Positions 1 to 10,593 of a stretch of DNA of 64,000 bases are shown here, one piece after another. Where the stretch lies: NCBI RefSeq assembly GCF_035594125.1, contig NC_087163.1, positions 12,186,001 through 12,250,000 of the forward strand. The letters run 5' to 3'. The translations under genes and the position numbers were made by a program. The notes below the pieces were generated by a model. That model worked only from the letters and a program-made list of their open reading frames with translations, was not told the DNA's origin and did no database searches. Position 1 is the stretch's first letter. Every line of letters begins with the position of its first letter. Source of the DNA: Scylla paramamosain (taxonomy: Eukaryota > Arthropoda > Malacostraca > Decapoda > Portunidae).

Positions 1-3000
1 GTAAAACACTAAGAAGATACATTTTCAGTAATTTTGTTTTGGATTCCCATATAGAGTGAGTTCCTTATTATTTATCATTTTGGTGCCTAACATGCTGAAA
101 AACACTCAAAAGACAGATATCTGTTAAGTTCGTTTAATATCCTCATATAGGAGGTTTTCCATGCACTTTAGGGTTTGGTACATAACAGTCCGAAAAAAAG
201 CTAAAATTAACTTTTTTGATAATATTATTATGTTCATATAATTTTCCTGAATTTTCCCAGAATTTTGGCATCTCGGTACCTATGAAGATGGAAAAAAAAA
301 ATCCTATTTTTTTTTCTAAATATAGAGTGTTATTTGTGGGTTTCAGCTTTTTGGTACTTAAGGAACTTAAAAAAAAAAACACTCATAATACACGTTTCTC
401 GTAATGTCCTTTTGTTTCCCAAACATAATGTTCTTTCCGTGTATTTAAGCATTTTTATAGATAACATGATAAAAAAACACCCAAATTACATGTTTTTGGT
501 AATGTTATTCTGTTTCTCCATAAAGTTTGTTTTGCATGCGTTTTAGCGGTTTGGTATATAAGGAGCTCAAAAACATTTAAAGGCAAGTTCTTGGTTAAAA
601 TTGGGTTTATTCCAATGAAAAGTGATTGCCCTGCTTTTTAGTGCTCTATTGCCTATCACGCTCAAAAACACTCAAAAGACATTTTTCTGGAAATGTCATG
701 TTTTCCCACTTAAATCTGGTTTCGCATGAAATTTGGGTTTTTGGTAACTAAGAATATAAAAAACACTCAAAATGCACGAATTTGGTAAGGTTGTTCTGTT
801 TCTCAATTATGTGTGTTATTCATGTGTTTCAGCATTTTGGTATCTAGGAAACTTCTCCATATACACGAGTTTTTGCGTTTTTTGCCTTGTTGTTCTTTTG
901 AACTTTAATACACTCATTATACACTTTTATCGCAATGTCTCTTTGTATCCCAAAATAGAGTGCTTTGTATCAATTTCAGCGTTTTTTTTTGTAGGTAACA
1001 AGCTCAAAAACACTCAAAATATACCTTTTTGGTAATGTTTTTTTCTAATTCTTGATATTGGTTGGTTTGCACCCATTTTAGCGTTTTTCTACGTAAAACA
1101 CTGGGAAGACACGTTTTCAATGATTTTGTTTTGGATTCCCATATAAAGTGAGTTCCTTATTATTTATCATTTTGGTGCGTAACATGCTGAAAAACACTCA
1201 AAAGACAGATTTCTGGTAAGGTCGTTTAATTTCCTTATATAAAAGGCTTTGTATGCAGTTTAGGGTTTGGTACATAAAAGTCCGAAAAAAAGCTACGAGT
1301 AAAATCAACTTTTTTGATAATATTCTCTTATCATATAATTGTCTTGAATTTTCCCAGAATTTTGGCATTTCGATACCTATGAAGATGAATAACAAAAAAA
1401 AATATATTTTTTTTTATTTTTATATTTATTTATTTATTTATTTTTCTAAATAAAGAGTGGGCTTTAGGTTTTTGGTACTTAACAAACTTAAAAACACTCA
1501 TAATATACGTTTCTCGTAATGTCCTTTTGTTTCCCAAACATAAGGTTCTTTTCATGTATTTAAGCGTTTTTAAAGATAACATGATCAAAAACACTCAAAA
1601 TACATGTTTTTGGTAATTTCATTCTGTTTCTCCATAAAGTTTGTTTTGCATGCGTTTTAGTGGTTTAGTATATAAGGAGCTCAAAAACACTTAAAGGCAA
1701 GTTCTTGATAAAAATTGGTTTTATTCAAATGTAATGTGATTGCCCTGCTTTTTAGTGCTTTATTGGCTATCATGCTCAAAAACACTCATAAGACATTTTT
1801 TTCTGGTAATGTCATTTTTTTCTCACATAAAGCTGGTTTCGCATGCAATTTGGGTTTTTTTTTTAACTAAAAATGTAAAAAGCTCTCAAAATACACGCAT
1901 TTAGTAAGGTTGTTCTGTTTCTCAATTAGGAATGTTATTCATGAGTTTAAGCATTTTGGTATCTAGGAAACTTCTCTATATCCACAAGTTTTTGCGTTTT
2001 CTTCCTTTTGGTTCTTTTGAACTATAAAACACTCATTATACACTTTTCTTGCAATGTCCTTTTATTTCCTAATATAGAGTGCTTTGCATCAATTTTCGCG
2101 TTTTTTGTAGGTAACAAGCTCAAAAACACTCAAAATATTCATTTTTGGTAATGTTTTTCTATTTTTTTTATATTGGTTGGTTTGCATCCGTTTTAGCGTT
2201 TTTTCTACGTAAATCACTGAGAAGACACGTTTTCAGTAGTTTTGTTTTGGATTCCCATATAAAGTGAGTAACTTAAATCGTTTTGGTGCCTAAAATTCTG
2301 AAAAACACTCAAAAGACAGATTTCTTTTAAGGTCGTTTAATTTCCTCATATAGGAGGCTTTGCATGCACTTTAGGGCTTGGTAGATAACAGTTCGAAAAA
2401 AAAAAGCTGAAATTAACTTTTTTGATAATATTCTTTTATCACATAATTGCCCTGAATTTTCCCAGAATTTTGGCATGTCAGTACCTATGAATATGAATTA
2501 CAAAAAAAAAAAAATCCTATTTATTTTAATTTTTTTATTTTTTTTATATTTTTTAAATAAAAAGTGTTATTTGTGGGTTTAAGCTTTTTGGTACTTAAGG
2601 AACTTAAAAAACACTCATAATACACGTTTCTCATAATGTCCTTTTGGTTCCCAAACATAATGTTCTTTGCATGTACTTTAGCGTTTTTATAGATAACATG
2701 ATCAAAAACACTCAAAATACCTGTTTTTGGTAATGTTATTCTGTTTTTCCATAAAGTTTGTTTTGCATGCGTTTTAGGGGTTTGGTATATAAGGGGTTAA
2801 TAAACACTTAAAGGTAAATTCTTCGTAAAAGTTGAATTTATTCCCATGTAAAGTGATCGTTCTGCTTTTTAGTGCTTTGTTGCATATCAAGCTGAAAAAC
2901 ACTCAAAAGACACTTTTCTGGTAATGTCATTTTTTTTTCCCAAATGATCGTAGTTTCTTATGTAATTTGGCATTTTCGTAACTAAGAATGTGAAAAACAC

Positions 3001-4003
3001 TCAAAATACACAATTTGGTAAGGTAGTTCTGTTTATCTAATAAAAGTGTTATTCATGCATTTATTCATTTTGGTATTTAAGAAATTTCTCTATATACACG
3101 ATGATTCTTTTAAAACTATAAAACACTCATTATACACGTTTCTCCTAATGTCCTTTTGTTTCCTAATACAGAGTGCTTTACATACATTTTTGCATTTTTT
3201 GTAGGTAACAAGCTCAAAAACATTCAAAATATATCTTTTTGGTAATGTTATTCTATTTCTTCATATAGGATGGTTTGTATCCGCTTTAGCGTTTTTCTAC
3301 GTAAAACACTGAAAAGACACGTTTTCAGTAATTTTCTTTTCGATTCACGTATTGACTGACTTCCATATTATTTATCGTTTTGGTGCCTAACATGCTGAAA
3401 AACACTGAAAAGACAGGTTTCTGGTAAAGTCCTTTAACTTCCTTATTTAGGTGTCTTTGCATGCACTTTAGGGTTTGGTACATAACAATCCGGAAAAAAA
3501 AGCTATAATTAACTTCTATAATAATATTCTTTTTTCCACAAAAATTCCGAGAATTTTGGCAGAATTTTAGCATCTCGGTACCTATGAAGATGAATAACCA
3601 AAAAAAAATTTAAAAAATCCCATTTTTTTTTTATTGATTTATTTTTCTAAAGAGTGTAATTTGTGGGTTTTAGCTTTTTCGTACTGAAGGAACTTAAAAA
3701 TCACTCATAATACACGTTTCTCGTAATGTTCTTTCGTTTCCCAAACATAAGGTTCTTTGTATGTATTTAAGCGTTTTTATACATAACATGATAAAAAAAA
3801 CACTCAAAATACATGTATTTGGTAATGTTATTCTGTTTCTCCATAAAATGTATTTTGCATGCGTTTTAGCGTTTTGGTATGTAACGAGCTCAAAAACACT
3901 TAAAGGTAAGTTCTTGGTAAAATTTGGTTTTATTCCCATGTAATGTGATTGCCCTGGCTTTTAGGGCTTTATTGCGTAACACGCTCACAAACACTGAAAA
4001 GAC

Positions 4004-4478
4004 ATGCAAAGCCTCCCATATGAGGAAATTAAAGACCTTACAAGAAATATGTCTTCCGAGTGTTTTTCAGCATATTAGGCACCAAAACGATAAATAATAA
4101 GGAACTCACTCTATGTGGGAATCCAAAAGAAAATTACTGAAAACGTGTCTTCTCAGTGTTTTACGTAGAAAAACGCTAAAAATGATACAAACCAACCAAT
4201 ATCAAGAAGCAGAAAAACATTACCAAAGATGTATATTTTGAGTGTTTGTGTGCTTGTTTCCTACAAAAAAAAGCGAAAATTGATAAAAAACACTCTATAT
4301 TGGGAAAGAAAGGGATATTGCGAGAAAAGTGTATAATGAATGTTTTATAGTTAAAAAAAAACACAAGGCAAAAAACGCAAAAACTCGTGTATATGGAGAA
4401 GTTTCCTATATACCAAAATGCTGAAACTCATGAATAACACTCTTAATTAAGAAACAGAGCAACCTTACTAAATGCGTG
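4004..4478 (-). repeat. Inverted monomer module, copy 1
   Basis: Within the forward array, this stretch reads as the reverse complement of about five consecutive monomers (part of B, then A, J, I and part of H). It enters after CACTGAAAAGACA and leaves after CTAAATGCGTG, directly before the forward monomer with CTAAAAGGCAAG or a close variant. The forward versions of the same monomers follow at about 4672-5180, so this is one arm of a roughly 0.45-kb fold-back with a loop of about 190 bp. Confidence 0.85.
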
Positions 4479-6221
4479 TCAAAAACAGTAAAAGACAAGT
4501 TCTTCGTAAAAGTTGGTTTTATTCCCATGTAATGTGATTGCCCTGCTTTTTAGTGCTTTATTGCCTAACACGCTCAAGAACACTCAAAGACATTTTTCTG
4601 GTAATGTCATTTTTTTTCCCACATAAAGCTAGTTTCGCATGGAATTTGGGGTTTTGGTAACTAAGAATGTAAAAAAACACTCAAAATACACGCATTTAGT
4701 AAGGTTGTTCTGTTTCTTGATTAAGAGTGTTATTCATGAGTTTCAGTATTTTGGTATCTTAGAAACTTATCCATACAGTCGAGTGTTTGCGTTTTTTGCC
4801 TTGTGATTCTGATGAAACTATAAAAACTCATTACACACGTTTCTCGTTTTGTCCTCTTTTTTCTTATATAGAGTGTTTTGCATCCATTTTCGCGTTTTTT
4901 TTTTTTGATGTAACAAGCTAAAAAACACACAAAATATACTTTTTTGGTAATGTTATTCTATTTCTTCATATTGCTTGGTTTGCATCCGTTTTAGCGTTTT
5001 TCTACGTAAATCTTTTAAAAGACACGTTTTTAGTAATTTTGTTTTGGATTTCCATATAGAGTGACTTTCATATTATTTATCATTTTGGTGGTTAACATGC
5101 AGAAAAACACTCAAAAGACAGGTTTCTTGTAAAGTCGTTAAATTTTATCAGATAAGTGGCTTTGCATACACTTTATGGTTTGGAACATAACTCCGAAAAA
5201 AAAGGTAAGATTAACTTTTTCGATAAAGTTTTTTCCACATAATTTTCCTGAATTTTGGCAGAGTTTTGGCATCTTTGTACCTATGAACATCAATAACAAA
5301 AAATAAAAATGCTATTTTTTTATTTATTATTTTTTCTTTATAAAGAGTGTTATTTGTAGGTTTTAACGTTTTGGTACTTAAGGAACTTAAAAACATTTAT
5401 AATACACATTTCTCGTAATGTCCTTTCGTTTCCCAAATATGGGGATGTTTGCATGTATTTAAGCGTTTTTATAGGTAACACTCAAAACCCTTGTTTTTGA
5501 TAATGTTATTCTGCTTCTCCATAAAGGAGTGTTTTACATGCGTTTTAGCGATTTGGTATATAAGGAGCTGAAAAACACTTCAATTCAAGTTCTTGGTAAA
5601 AGTTAGTTTTATTTCAGTGTAATATGATTGCCCTGCTTTTCAGTGCTTTATTGCCTAACACGCTCAAAAACACTGAAAAGATACTTCTGGTAATGTCATT
5701 TTTTCCCACATAAAACTAGTTTCGCATGCTATTTAGGGTTTTGGAAAGAATGTGAAAAATCTCTCAAAATACATGCATTTGGTAATGTTGTTCTGTTTCT
5801 CAATTAATATTGTTATTTATAAGTTTCAGCATTTTGGTATCTAAGAAACTTCTTTATATACACGAGTTTTTGCGTTTTTTGCCTTGTGGTTCTTGTAAAC
5901 GAAAAGTTCTTTTGCCCAAAAATAATAAGACACTCATTATACATGTTTCTCGTAATGTCTTTTCTTTCCCAATAGGGACTGCTTTGCATCCTTTTTCGCG
6001 TTTTTTGTAGGTAACAAGTTCAAAAACACTCAAAATATACCTCTGGTTATGTTATTGTATTTCTTCATATTAATTGGTTTTCATCTGTTTTAGCGTTTTT
6101 CTACGTAAAACACCGAAAAGACACGTTTTCAGTAATTTTTTTTTTTTTTCGATTCCCAAAGAATTTTCCCAGAATTTTGACATCTTAGTACCTATGAAGA
6201 TGAATAACAAAAATAAAAAAA

Positions 6222-6225
6222 ATAT
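6222..6225. repeat. Target-site duplication ATAT, left copy
   Basis: ATAT precedes the LTR start at 6226 and recurs at 11847-11850 directly after the other LTR. A 4-bp duplication is in the range for Ty3/gypsy elements. The site lies in the A-tract/T-tract part of an HOR unit, so AT-richness makes the exact length slightly uncertain. Confidence 0.75.
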
Positions 6226-6854
6226 TGTTACGTGTGAGCATACACTGAACTCTAGGGGATGGACCATGAAGGGGTGTCGCTCACACTAACAATGGAAGGG
6301 TTAAAAGAAAAGAGAAAAGGAGACATTTTAACTGCTGTTTAATATCTTAAAGTTAACCCTTAAATTAAGTAACAATACAAAATTGAAGATTATTTAAGTA
6401 AGTAAAAGTAAGTAACAAGGAGTGGCAATCTGAACTGGACTGAATAACTTAAAAGACTGGTTCAGTTAATAACTTAAGCCAAATTAGTAAATGCATATAG
6501 ATACAAATTACAAAAAATAAACATCTTTACATATACATAATAGAAAATAAATATAAATGTGTTTGTGTGTGTGTGTGTGTGTTTATGTGTGTGTATGTGT
6601 GGGTGTGTAACACTGGTGTAACTCTTACCACCGCTCTCGAGTGTATATGAGGCTCCCAGCGTATGCCAAGGCGACCTCAGAGCTGTAGCGACCCTTGGAG
6701 GAGACTGAAGCTCGATGGAACTCCACCCCTCGTTATCGGCTTGGTAGCCTGCTAGAGGTCACGTATCCAGTATGCCTCAAGCTATACACGTGGCAGCGCC
6801 ACGAGTTGAGAGGCAGGCACCTGGTTCCGTGGTAGAGTAGTCACGTGTGTGACA
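6226..6854 (-). repeat. 3' LTR of the retrotransposon
   Basis: 629-bp direct repeat beginning TGTTACGTGTGAGC and ending GTGTGTGACA on the plus strand, so it has TG...CA ends in either reading. Against the other LTR I count about nine substitutions and a 2-bp difference in a GT run. That similarity indicates recent insertion. It contains a (GT)n stretch at about 6558-6607. The element's reading frame ends 14 bp inside this LTR. Confidence 0.95.
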
Positions 6855-9800
6855 TTCCCCCCTTCTTAGGATGACGCAGAAGGAATGACTCTGCGTCATT
6901 AGAGAAGTGAGGTGGTTCCTGTCCCGTGAAGGTTGATTCCACCAGAACGTGTGTAGTCTGGGGCCCGGTAGATGGTTCTTCTGGCAGTGCTCGGCCCTCG
7001 GCTGCCTCCATCGACCGGTTCACAAGGCACGACTGCATCCCCGGCAACAGGATCCTAGGGTCCTCAGGGTCGCGACGGGTAGTGATGCGAGGCGTAGTGG
7101 GAAGGCGAGACAAAGTGTCAGCAAGGCAGTTGTCCAGTCCCTTAATATGGTGCATTTCAATGTGGTAAGGCTGGAGCTGTAGAGACCACCGTAGCAGACG
7201 TTGGTTAGTGAAGCGGTTCCTGTTGAGAAAAGTCAAAGGGTTGTGGTCAGTGTAGATTTGGAGTGGCTGGGTGTTGGACTGAAGATAGTACTCAAACTTC
7301 TTGATGGCAGAGATAATGGCTAAAAGTTCTTTCTCGATAGTGCTGTAATTCTTCTGATGGATGTTGAACTTCTCGGAGTGGTAGGCGACTGGGTGAAAGA
7401 TTCCGTCAGATTCTTGCAGGAGGGCGGCACCCGAAGCGTGATCACTGGCGTCAGTATGTATGATGAAGGGTTTACTGAAGTCGGCCGCACGCAAAACCGG
7501 TTCCCGAGCAAGCAAGTTCTTAAGTTGATTGAAGGCATGTTGGCAGGCAGGGGTCCATTCGTACGCCACATTCCCACTAGTTAGTCTAGTAAGTGGCCCA
7601 GCTGCGTCTGCGAAGTTTGGACAGAAACGCCGGTAGAACCCCACCATGCCCAGGAAGCGGCGGAGCTCGCGTCGAATAGTGGGAGTTGGGTACTTCAGTA
7701 CTGCGTCGACGTTAGCGGTCTTGGGCCGGACGGAGCCTTGTCCAATCTGATGTCCTAGGTAGGAGACGGTGGCAGCTCCGAACGTAGACTTCGCCAGCTT
7801 CACGGTGAGGTTCGCTTCCTGCAGACGGCTGAGCACATTCTGGATCTGGTACAGGTGGTCATCCCAGTCATGTGAAAAAATAAGAATATCATCTAAGTAA
7901 ACCAGCACTCCTTTTAATCCCTGCATTACCTTGTTCATTGCCCTCTGGAAAGTAGCGGGGCAATTCCTCATGCCAAATGGGGCTACTACATACTGGAAAA
8001 GTCCAAAAGGGGTGATGAAGGCAGAGACTATCTGAGCTCTTTCAGTAAGGGCTATTTGATAATACCCTTTTAATAGGTCCAGCTTAGTAACAAATTTGGC
8101 TTGACCTACTTCATCTATCAGGTCGTCTACCCGAGGCAGAGGATAGGCGTCAGGAATGGTGACGGCGTTGACCCGTCGGTAATCCGTGCAGAATCGCAGT
8201 TGTCCGTCCTCCTTGGGTACTAGGAGGCAGGGTGATGCCCATGGGGAGCTGCTGGGTATAGCCAAGCCCTGCTCTAATAAGTACTGGACCTCCTTCTGCA
8301 TCTGTTCTCGTTTCCGGGGGTTGACTCTGTAGGGAGACTGCTTGATAGGGAAGGTCCCTGGAAGCACCTTCACATCATGGCGGAGGACATTACAGATTTT
8401 AGGATGGTCACCGAACACGTCATACTGAGAGATCAATCTTGAGATATCCAGTGCTCGAGAGGATGAAAGATGACGGAGCTGATCATCTAAGTGTTGGATA
8501 ATGTAGGTGTTGTTTTGCGTGTCCTTGGGATGTATGGTGTTTGTGTCAATCTCAGTGGTAATACATTTATCATACATCAATGAACACACAGAGGCAGGTT
8601 TTAACTCTGAGTCAGCCTCCTGGGGTTCAATGATACCACAGGAAGCTACTCTAGGGGTTGGTTGGGCTTCTGCCCAAGCAGCATCATCTGGGACCTTAGA
8701 GGGCCGGAACACTCTCATGAGAACTCCATCCTGTTTGTAAAAGGCAGGGTAATGAGTAATTTGATCTGGAGGGATAACCTTGTCATGAAATTGAGTCAAA
8801 GTAGTGTCTTCCTGTTGAGCCTCAGTGAGAAGTTTTTCAGAAAATATTTGATTGAGTTCAAGTGGGGATGGGCTCTTCTTTGGAAGTGAGAAAGACTGAT
8901 CAGATTTCCTTGCTTGTGCACGAGTAGTGACACAAACAGGGAATAAGCCTGGTTGTTGCTCTTCTAACTGTACAGTGGGGTTATCCATCAGCATTGTGTC
9001 ACTAATTACCAAAGGGGGAGTCACCTTACTGCCAGCTAGGTCATTAGCGAGGAGTAGTTGAGCATTAGGGATGGGTAAGGCTGGTTCTTCACTAACTCCT
9101 ATTATCACTTCACCTCTTACTAGTGGGCTATCAAGATGTACTTTAGCTAATGCAATGGGGAAGGGATCATGGAAGTCTTTTAAATATACCTTTTCACCTG
9201 TGTAACACTGTTCAATACCAGGGACTGCTGACTTCAGCACTAGGGACTGAGCTGAACAGGTGTCTCTGACCATCTTAACTGGGTGATCCTTGTTATCAAT
9301 GCTGATGGTGCCTACAGACCTGAAAGGCTCAAATAAGTCTTTAGGTACAGGGAAGGAGGGAAGAGCTTGTATGGAAGCAACTGGCTTGGCAGGATATGTT
9401 TGAGCTACCTTGCACTTGGGATTAGGACAGTTCTTTATGAGGTGCCCCGGCTGTTTACAAAAAGCACAAAATAGAGGTGGTCCAGTACTACTGCCGGTCA
9501 TTTTACCAACCCCTGAGTTACCTGAGTTTATCTTACCACTAGGAGTCTCGGTCAGCTTGTCTGAGGTTGCCTTGCGATTCACCAGGGAGAAAAGGTCCGC
9601 TAACTGAGCGGCTTTGAGAAGATCTGTTTCTTCTTTGTTGGTGATGTGTAACATTACTGAGTAAGGGAGCTTACGCATGAACTCTTCTAAGGCTAAGAGA
9701 TTTACTAATTCGTCGTACGTGGTTATCGCGGCTGACTTAAGCCAACGCTTGAGAGCCCTCAGTTTCTCTGAGGCAAACTCTAGATAGGTTTGTTGCGGAG

Positions 9801-10152
9801 TTTTGAACATTTTTCGAAAAGACTGACGGTATCCTTCTGTGGTAATGGAGTACGGCGCTAGGATGCCCTGTTTGACACTGTCGTAATCCGTGTTGTTTTC
9901 CAGGCCGTTCAAAATAGTTAAAGCCTTTTGGCTGAGTTTGGGTTTAAGAAGCCAAGGCCAGTCTTCTCGGGGCAGTTCAAAATGTACTGCTGTGTCCTCG
10001 AACTGTCCAAAGAAAGTTTCGGGGTCTTTGTCAGAGAACTGAGGGAGTAGTGAGAGATATTTAGTTAACTGTTGTTTGAGGTCAGCTGTGGTGGTTGATC
10101 GAGATTTTAATTGTGTGAGTTGGGTCTCGTGGATTCTTTCTTTTTCTCTCTC
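6841..10152 (-). CDS. pol: Gag C-terminal region and Pol (PR-RT-RNase H), integrase core missing
   Basis: Open frame of 1,103 codons in the same frame as gag, running from just after the gag TAG to a TGA at 6841-6843 inside the 3' LTR. Domains in order: a capsid-like segment (about 9580-10050); a CCHC zinc knuckle CAFCKQPGHLIKNC at 9427-9468; a retropepsin-like segment whose active-site position reads D-T-C-S (9253-9264) instead of D-T-G; an integrase lead-in at about 8665-8838 (Q-E-D-T, then Q-D-G-V-L-M-R); then a jump straight to pre-RT sequence. RT occupies about 7753-8340, with F-C-T-D-Y-R-R-V-N, F-G-M-R-N-C-P-A-T-F and catalytic YLDD at 7888-7899. RNase H follows, with TDAS (7444-7455), Glu at 7333-7335, TDH (7243-7251) and a final Asp at 7117-7119. 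The last 87 residues match nothing I know. No HHCC or DDE integrase residues are present anywhere. Confidence 0.93.
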   Translation of the reverse strand, partial: EREKERIHETQLTQLKSRSTTTADLKQQLTKYLSLLPQFSDKDPETFFGQFEDTAVHFELPREDWPWLLKPKLSQKALTILNGLENNTDYDSVKQGILAPYSITTEGYRQSFRKMFKTPQQTYLEFASEKLRALKRWLKSAAITTYDELVNLLALEEFMRKLPYSVMLHITNKEETDLLKAAQLADLFSLVNRKATSDKLTETPSGKINSGNSGVGKMTGSSTGPPLFCAFCKQPGHLIKNCPNPKCKVAQTYPAKPVASIQALPSFPVPKDLFEPFRSVGTISIDNKDHPVKMVRDTCSAQSLVLKSAVPGIEQCYTGEKVYLKDFHDPFPIALAKVHLDSPLVRGEVIIGVSEEPALPIPNAQLLLANDLAGSKVTPPLVISDTMLMDNPTVQLEEQQPGLFPVCVTTRAQARKSDQSFSLPKKSPSPLELNQIFSEKLLTEAQQEDTTLTQFHDKVIPPDQITHYPAFYKQDGVLMRVFRPSKVPDDAAWAEAQPTPRVASCGIIEPQEADSELKPASVCSLMYDKCITTEIDTNTIHPKDTQNNTYIIQHLDDQLRHLSSSRALDISRLISQYDVFGDHPKICNVLRHDVKVLPGTFPIKQSPYRVNPRKREQMQKEVQYLLEQGLAIPSSSPWASPCLLVPKEDGQLRFCTDYRRVNAVTIPDAYPLPRVDDLIDEVGQAKFVTKLDLLKGYYQIALTERAQIVSAFITPFGLFQYVVAPFGMRNCPATFQRAMNKVMQGLKGVLVYLDDILIFSHDWDDHLYQIQNVLSRLQEANLTVKLAKSTFGAATVSYLGHQIGQGSVRPKTANVDAVLKYPTPTIRRELRRFLGMVGFYRRFCPNFADAAGPLTRLTSGNVAYEWTPACQHAFNQLKNLLAREPVLRAADFSKPFIIHTDASDHASGAALLQESDGIFHPVAYHSEKFNIHQKNYSTIEKELLAIISAIKKFEYYLQSNTQPLQIYTDHNPLTFLNRNRFTNQRLLRWSLQLQPYHIEMHHIKGLDNCLADTLSRLPTTPRITTRRDPEDPRILLPGMQSCLVNRSMEAAEGRALPEEPSTGPQTTHVLVESTFTGQEPPHFSNDAESFLLRHPKKGGMSHT
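6855..6867 (-). promoter_or_regulatory. Polypurine tract
   Basis: On the minus strand AAGAAGGGGGGAA abuts the first base of the 3' LTR. This is the standard place and composition of the plus-strand primer of LTR retroelements. It is also translated, giving K-K-G-G near the end of the pol frame. Confidence 0.9.
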
Positions 10153-10593
10153 CTATCTTTCTTTTTCTCTCTCCTCTCTTTCTTTTTCCTCCTTTTCTTT
10201 TACATATGCCAGATCTCTTTCCGCTTTTTCTTTTTGAAAAGCTAGTTCTTCTCGCCTTAGTTCTCTCTCTTCTCTCTCTCTTTCTCTTGCTGCCTCTCTC
10301 TCTTCTCTCTCTCTTTCTCTTGCTGCCTCTCTCTCTTCTCTTGCTGCCATTAGTTTCAGCTTTTCGAGTTCGAGCATTAAACTGGCGTCGTGCTGTGAAG
10401 CAGCACTAGTGGCTTCACCTCCAAGGTGAACTAGGATTTGAGTTCGGAGTTCTTCCTTCCGAATGTCAGACGGATATGAGAGATCAAACTGTCGGGCTAT
10501 GTACTTTAAATCATCCTTTGTCACTTTGGCAGTTTCTAGCTCCGCCACAGAAGGATTACTGCAAAATGCGTCCAAGTTTAACTCATGCGACAT
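10153..10593 (-). CDS. gag: Gag N-terminal part, ends at a premature TAG
   Basis: The first ATG (10591-10593, A at -3) opens a 146-residue frame starting MSHELNLDAF and ending at TAG 10153-10155. The N-terminal 60 residues include a region with K-D-D-L-K and R-K-E-E-L-R, reminiscent of a small helical DNA- or protein-binding fold. After that comes a long Glu/Arg/Lys-rich helix, with an 11-residue block (AAREREREERE) repeated in tandem, very likely a coiled coil. The family's Gag would continue in the same frame into the capsid-like and zinc-knuckle region, which begins directly after the stop. The stop is therefore a nonsense mutation or, less likely, a readthrough site. An upstream in-frame TTG at 10623 is not a plausible start. 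Confidence 0.85.
   Translation of the reverse strand: MSHELNLDAFCSNPSVAELETAKVTKDDLKYIARQFDLSYPSDIRKEELRTQILVHLGGEATSAASQHDASLMLELEKLKLMAAREEREAAREREREEREAAREREREERELRREELAFQKEKAERDLAYVKEKEEKEREEREKER

Larger units (their letters stand above)
1..6225 (+). repeat. Forward higher-order satellite array, block 1
   Basis: Tandem satellite DNA. The monomer is about 95 bp. It typically opens with AAAAACACTCAAAA, has a central TTGGTAATGTT, and closes with TTTGCATGC, GCGTTTT and TTGGTAC-TAA. Roughly 11 monomer types follow one another in fixed order and make a unit of about 1.1 kb. The unit start (CTACGTAAAACACTG) recurs near 1, 1090, 2205, 3295, 5005 and 6100. The interval 3295-5005 is a longer 1.7-kb variant containing an inverted module. 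The unit is cut at 6225 by the retrotransposon. No gene is visible; short open frames here are satellite translations. Function is unknown. Confidence 0.93.

Noticed and set aside
1..6225. Regularly spaced repeats as a CRISPR array
   Set aside because: The repeated unit is the whole monomer without unique spacers, and the surroundings (LINE, LTR element) are eukaryotic.
6557..6607. GT microsatellites in the LTRs as independent repeats
   Set aside because: They occupy the same place in both LTRs and are part of the LTR sequence.
7320..7577. 85-residue minus-strand frame overlapping RNase H
   Set aside because: It is an alternate frame within pol with no known motif; the pol frame clearly carries the RNase H residues here.
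8507..8740. Plus-strand open frames inside the retrotransposon (also near 6926-7182, 7357, 8662, 9410 and 10206)
   Set aside because: All lie antisense to the gag-pol frame, and their sequence is explained by it.
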